The notes under the pieces: generated by a model
The model's database searches: none
The model's input: the letters and a program-made list of their open reading frames with translations, nothing else
What the model was told of the DNA's origin: nothing
Made by a program: the position numbers and the translations under genes
Part shown: positions 5,589-7,538 of the stretch, in pieces
Layout of the letters: each line of letters starts with the position of its first letter
Numbering within the stretch: position 1 is the first letter of the stretch
NCBI GenBank assembly: GCA_025450475.1
Contig: JANWHJ010000081.1
Coordinates: 1-7,538, forward strand
Reading direction: 5' to 3'
Length of the DNA stretch: 7,538 bases
From: Nitrososphaera sp.
Lineage (GTDB): Archaea > Thermoproteota > Nitrososphaeria > Nitrososphaerales > Nitrososphaeraceae

Positions 5589-6867
5589 GCCTTTCTGTAT
5601 CTCTCGGGTAAAGAACAACGTCGCGCACGTTCTGCGATCCCGTCAGAATCATCATAAGCCTGTCGTAACCAAGGCCCCACCCCGAATGCGGTGGCATGCC
5701 CCAGTCAAACGCCTTAAGGTGCTCCTCAAAGTTGACAGGGTTGAGCCCCTGCTCTACAAGCCTGTTCCGCAATTTTGAGGGATCATGCTGGCGCCGACCG
5801 CCGGACACAAGTTCCAGGTACCCATATTGCAGGTCAAACGACTTTGACAGCTTTGCGTTGTCTTCCTTTTCGTGAATATAGAACGGCTTTAGTTTGAGCG
5901 GCCAGTCCATGATAAAGTACAGGCCGCGGTGAATTTCACCGAGCTTGCGCAGTGCCGCGTCCGACAGATCGTCGCCAAACTGAAGTTTTTCGCCTTCCTT
6001 TGCAATCTCGTCAAGGCACTGCTCGTACGTCAGCCGCTCTATCTTCGATATCGAAATCTCTTTCCCGCCTACCAGCCTGAAGTCGGCCCCGTTCTTCTCC
6101 TGGAATTCAGAGGCGACATTTTTCACCACTCTTTCCACTACCTCCATTACATCTTCATAGTCCAGGAACGCCGCTTCGATGTCGACGCTGGTAAACTCTG
6201 TCAGATGCCTTACGGTGTGTGAGTTTTCGGCTCGGAAATATGGCCCGATCTCGAACACCCTATCGAGGCCCAGCGTCAATTGTTCTTTGTACAATTGTGG
6301 ACTCTGGGCAAGGTACGCTCTCCGCTTGCCAAAATAGTCAAACCCAAATAAGTTGGCCCCGCCCTCGCTCGCGCTCCCAATCACCTTTGGTGTGTTCACC
6401 TCAATGAACCCTTCTGCGCGGAGAGTATTCCTTATATTTTCAAGCCCGGCTGAGCGCAGCCGAAATATTGCCGCAACCTTGGGCGTTCTGAGATCGAGCG
6501 CGCGAGCGTCAAGCCTCTTGTCAATGGCAGACTCTACCCGTCCGGTCGGATCTATTGGCAGTGGGTGAACCGCCTTTGTAAGTATCGTAAATTCGCTTAC
6601 CTTGACTTCTACATGGAAATCCTTCGCCTTGCTCCTTTGCAAAACGCCGCCAACGACGACTGCGCTCTGCCGCGGTGCCTGCACTGCTTCCTGTACGCTA
6701 TCTCCAGTCACAATCACCTGGCATGCCCCAGTTACGTCCCGGATTGTAACGAATGCGAGCTTGCCAATGTCGCGGACATCTTCTATCCAGCCTCCGATCC
6801 TTACCTGCTGCCCCACCAACGCGTCATCGAGCTGGCGTGCATAGTGCGTCCTTTTGATATCCATCAT
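5578..6867 (-). CDS. aspS: Aspartyl-tRNA synthetase, archaeal type (probably Asp-tRNA(Asp/Asn) ligase)
   Basis: A class IIb aminoacyl-tRNA synthetase that charges tRNA(Asp) with aspartate in the cytoplasm; many archaeal forms also charge tRNA(Asn). At 429 residues it has the short archaeal/eukaryotic length without the bacterial insertion domain. An N-terminal OB-fold (about 20-98) binds the anticodon. PLPIDPTG (102-109) links to the catalytic core, with motif 1 around 138-162, the flipping-loop region SASEGGANLF (165-174), QSPQLYK (188-194), motif 2 FRAE (211-214) with RHLTEFTSVDIE (220-231), and motif 3 GLGYDRL (398-404). The C-terminus RLTP is typical. ATG at 6867 is preferred over 6864 because AGGT (complement of 6876-6879) lies 8 bases before it. 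It follows a small gene by 6 bases, so the two are probably co-transcribed. Its last 11 bases overlap the convergent JAMM gene. Confidence 0.95.
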   Translation of the reverse strand: MMDIKRTHYARQLDDALVGQQVRIGGWIEDVRDIGKLAFVTIRDVTGACQVIVTGDSVQEAVQAPRQSAVVVGGVLQRSKAKDFHVEVKVSEFTILTKAVHPLPIDPTGRVESAIDKRLDARALDLRTPKVAAIFRLRSAGLENIRNTLRAEGFIEVNTPKVIGSASEGGANLFGFDYFGKRRAYLAQSPQLYKEQLTLGLDRVFEIGPYFRAENSHTVRHLTEFTSVDIEAAFLDYEDVMEVVERVVKNVASEFQEKNGADFRLVGGKEISISKIERLTYEQCLDEIAKEGEKLQFGDDLSDAALRKLGEIHRGLYFIMDWPLKLKPFYIHEKEDNAKLSKSFDLQYGYLELVSGGRRQHDPSKLRNRLVEQGLNPVNFEEHLKAFDWGMPPHSGWGLGYDRLMMILTGSQNVRDVVLYPRDTERLTP

Positions 6868-6873
6868 TTCTAA

Positions 6874-7098
6874 CTACCTATTTTCAAATTCGACGAGCAG
6901 TTCAGTGCTCTTAACTGCCCTAGCAACCTTTACAGCCTTTTCTATATTAACGCGTGCCCTTTCGGTCTGGCCCGCATCCATGACTAGGGTGAGCTTGCTG
7001 CCGACGGCATTCAAAATAGGCTGAGGGTCAACGCGTTGATTGGGCTGGGCAGGACCTCTATAGGGTGCCTGTCTTGCTCTTCCGGCTCGACTAATCAT
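6874..7098 (-). CDS. Small hypothetical protein, aspS-linked
   Basis: A 74-residue soluble protein immediately upstream of aspS on the same strand, with 6 bases between its stop and the aspS ATG. Residues 1-22 are rich in Arg, Gln, Pro and Gly and look disordered. The remainder suggests a small strand-helix-strand fold: a strand at KLTLVMD (35-41), a helix at about 44-62 (QTERARVNIEKAVKVARAV) and a strand at ELLVEFEN (66-73). There are no cysteines, signal or membrane segment. The basic tail plus compact fold would suit nucleic-acid or ribosome binding, but this is a guess. The ATG has no close Shine-Dalgarno sequence; a TATA-like box 24 bases upstream would give a leaderless transcript and could drive aspS too. 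It does not look like GatC or KEOPS Pcc1. I recognise no family. Confidence 0.65.
   Translation of the reverse strand: MISRAGRARQAPYRGPAQPNQRVDPQPILNAVGSKLTLVMDAGQTERARVNIEKAVKVARAVKSTELLVEFENR
6876..6879 (-). promoter_or_regulatory. Ribosome binding site of aspS within the upstream stop
   Basis: On the minus strand AGGTAG covers the last codon and TAG stop of the small upstream gene. The AGGT part is 8 bases before the ATG at 6867, which is normal spacing, and 11 before the ATG at 6864. It supports the longer aspS start and coupled translation. Confidence 0.45.
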
Positions 7099-7117
7099 GT
7101 CTTCTGCTGGAACTCGC

Positions 7118-7125
7118 CTTTAATG
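7118..7125 (-). promoter_or_regulatory. Candidate TATA box for the small gene and aspS
   Basis: CATTAAAG on the minus strand is centred about 24 bases before the ATG at 7098. This is the spacing expected for a leaderless archaeal transcript, and no other promoter-like site is needed for aspS, whose start is only 6 bases after the small gene. Confidence 0.35.
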
Positions 7126-7416
7126 ATGCCGACCAAGTTGGAGTCACCTGAGCAAGACTTTTGTCAGGACTCGATCACGAGACTAAAGAACCTAGAGCCT
7201 TACAGAAAGGTAAACGCGTCGGTGTTCCGGCTAGTGTCCGCCAATCTGACCAACCTCACCGTATCTTCAACATAGTCCCGCGTTAGACCACTTGAACTAG
7301 CTTTGATTCGCACTTGTCGCAAAGCAACTAGGACTTTAGATCGAATCGGCAAATCAAAGACTCTAACTGATCATGAACTTCTACCATACAACTGGTTGGA
7401 TAGGAGCAATGAGACA

Positions 7417-7434
7417 CAGAATCCTCAGAATCCT
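7417..7434. repeat. Tandem duplication of a 9-base unit
   Basis: CAGAATCCT occurs twice head to tail (7417-7425 and 7426-7434), followed by one further matching base. It lies in the gene-poor right end and probably reflects replication slippage in unconstrained DNA. Confidence 0.5.
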
Positions 7435-7538
7435 CTTATAATGCGCAAAAGATATTGTTTTGCTTGCCAACACTTACACTATCCGGGCTCAAGGCATACT
7501 ATATGACCGAAAGGGGCCCAGTTAGGGCAGTAGACGGA

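Larger units (their letters stand above)
7099..7538. other. Stretch without a convincing gene
   Basis: Three weak open frames occur: 7036-7275 (+), which runs antisense into the small aspS-linked gene; 7303-7506 (+) from a TTG; and a 56-codon frame on the minus strand (7203-7370) bounded by stops and lacking an ATG. None has a family motif or ribosome site. I found no tRNA or rRNA signature. The left edge should hold the promoter of the aspS transcript, and a 9-base tandem repeat lies at 7417-7434. A small RNA or the decayed end of a gene continuing beyond the window is possible. Confidence 0.45.

Noticed and set aside
5929..6873. Plus-strand frames opposite aspS (5929-6222, 6219-6407, 6353-6568, 6565-6873)
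   Set aside because: They are shadows of a well-conserved synthetase gene.
7303..7506. Plus-strand 67-codon frame
   Set aside because: It has a TTG start, no ribosome site, low-complexity polar composition and no motif.

Overview
The window looks like chromosomal DNA of an ammonia-oxidising thaumarchaeon (Nitrososphaerota), most likely of the soil Nitrososphaera type. This rests on the protein families: a Cdc48-type AAA ATPase ending in a possible proteasome-docking tail, an archaeal-type aspartyl-tRNA synthetase, a membrane protein with two blue-copper domains, a haem O synthase, an archaeal JAMM protease, and a receiver-domain remnant of a kind abundant in Nitrososphaera. The assignment is by family recognition from memory, not by a database search.

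Layout. 1-1039 (+): the C-terminal AAA domain of a cdc48 gene cut by the window edge, followed immediately by a small winged-helix-like gene whose ribosome binding site lies in the cdc48 stop region. 1032-1937 (-): ctaB, convergent with the previous gene and overlapping it by 8 bases. 1995-2300 (-): a weak hypothetical ORF. 2301-2807: a gene-poor stretch with one good hairpin-forming inverted repeat. 2808-3359 (+): a membrane-anchored, probably extracellular beta-sandwich protein. 3360-3957: a T-tract and, on the minus strand, a truncated response-regulator receiver domain. 3958-5199 (+): a five-helix membrane protein with two complete cupredoxin domains. 5199-5588 (+): a JAMM/MPN metalloprotease starting inside the cupredoxin stop codon. 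5578-6867 (-): aspS, overlapping the JAMM gene tail to tail by 11 bases. 6874-7098 (-): a small unrecognised gene just upstream of aspS, probably in one transcript with it. 7099-7538: no convincing gene.

The housekeeping blocks (cdc48, ctaB, aspS) are packed with no spare bases, while 1995-3957 and 7099-7538 are loose, more AT-rich to the eye, and hold orphan or decaying sequence. Two themes run through the window. One is copper respiration: CtaB makes haem O for a terminal haem-copper oxidase, and the double cupredoxin could carry electrons or bind copper on the outer face. The other is protein turnover: Cdc48 unfolds substrates and JAMM enzymes cut isopeptide or ubiquitin-like linkages. A functional link between cdc48 and the JAMM gene is only speculation, since they lie more than 4 kb apart. 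No CRISPR array, complete mobile element, tRNA or rRNA gene was seen.
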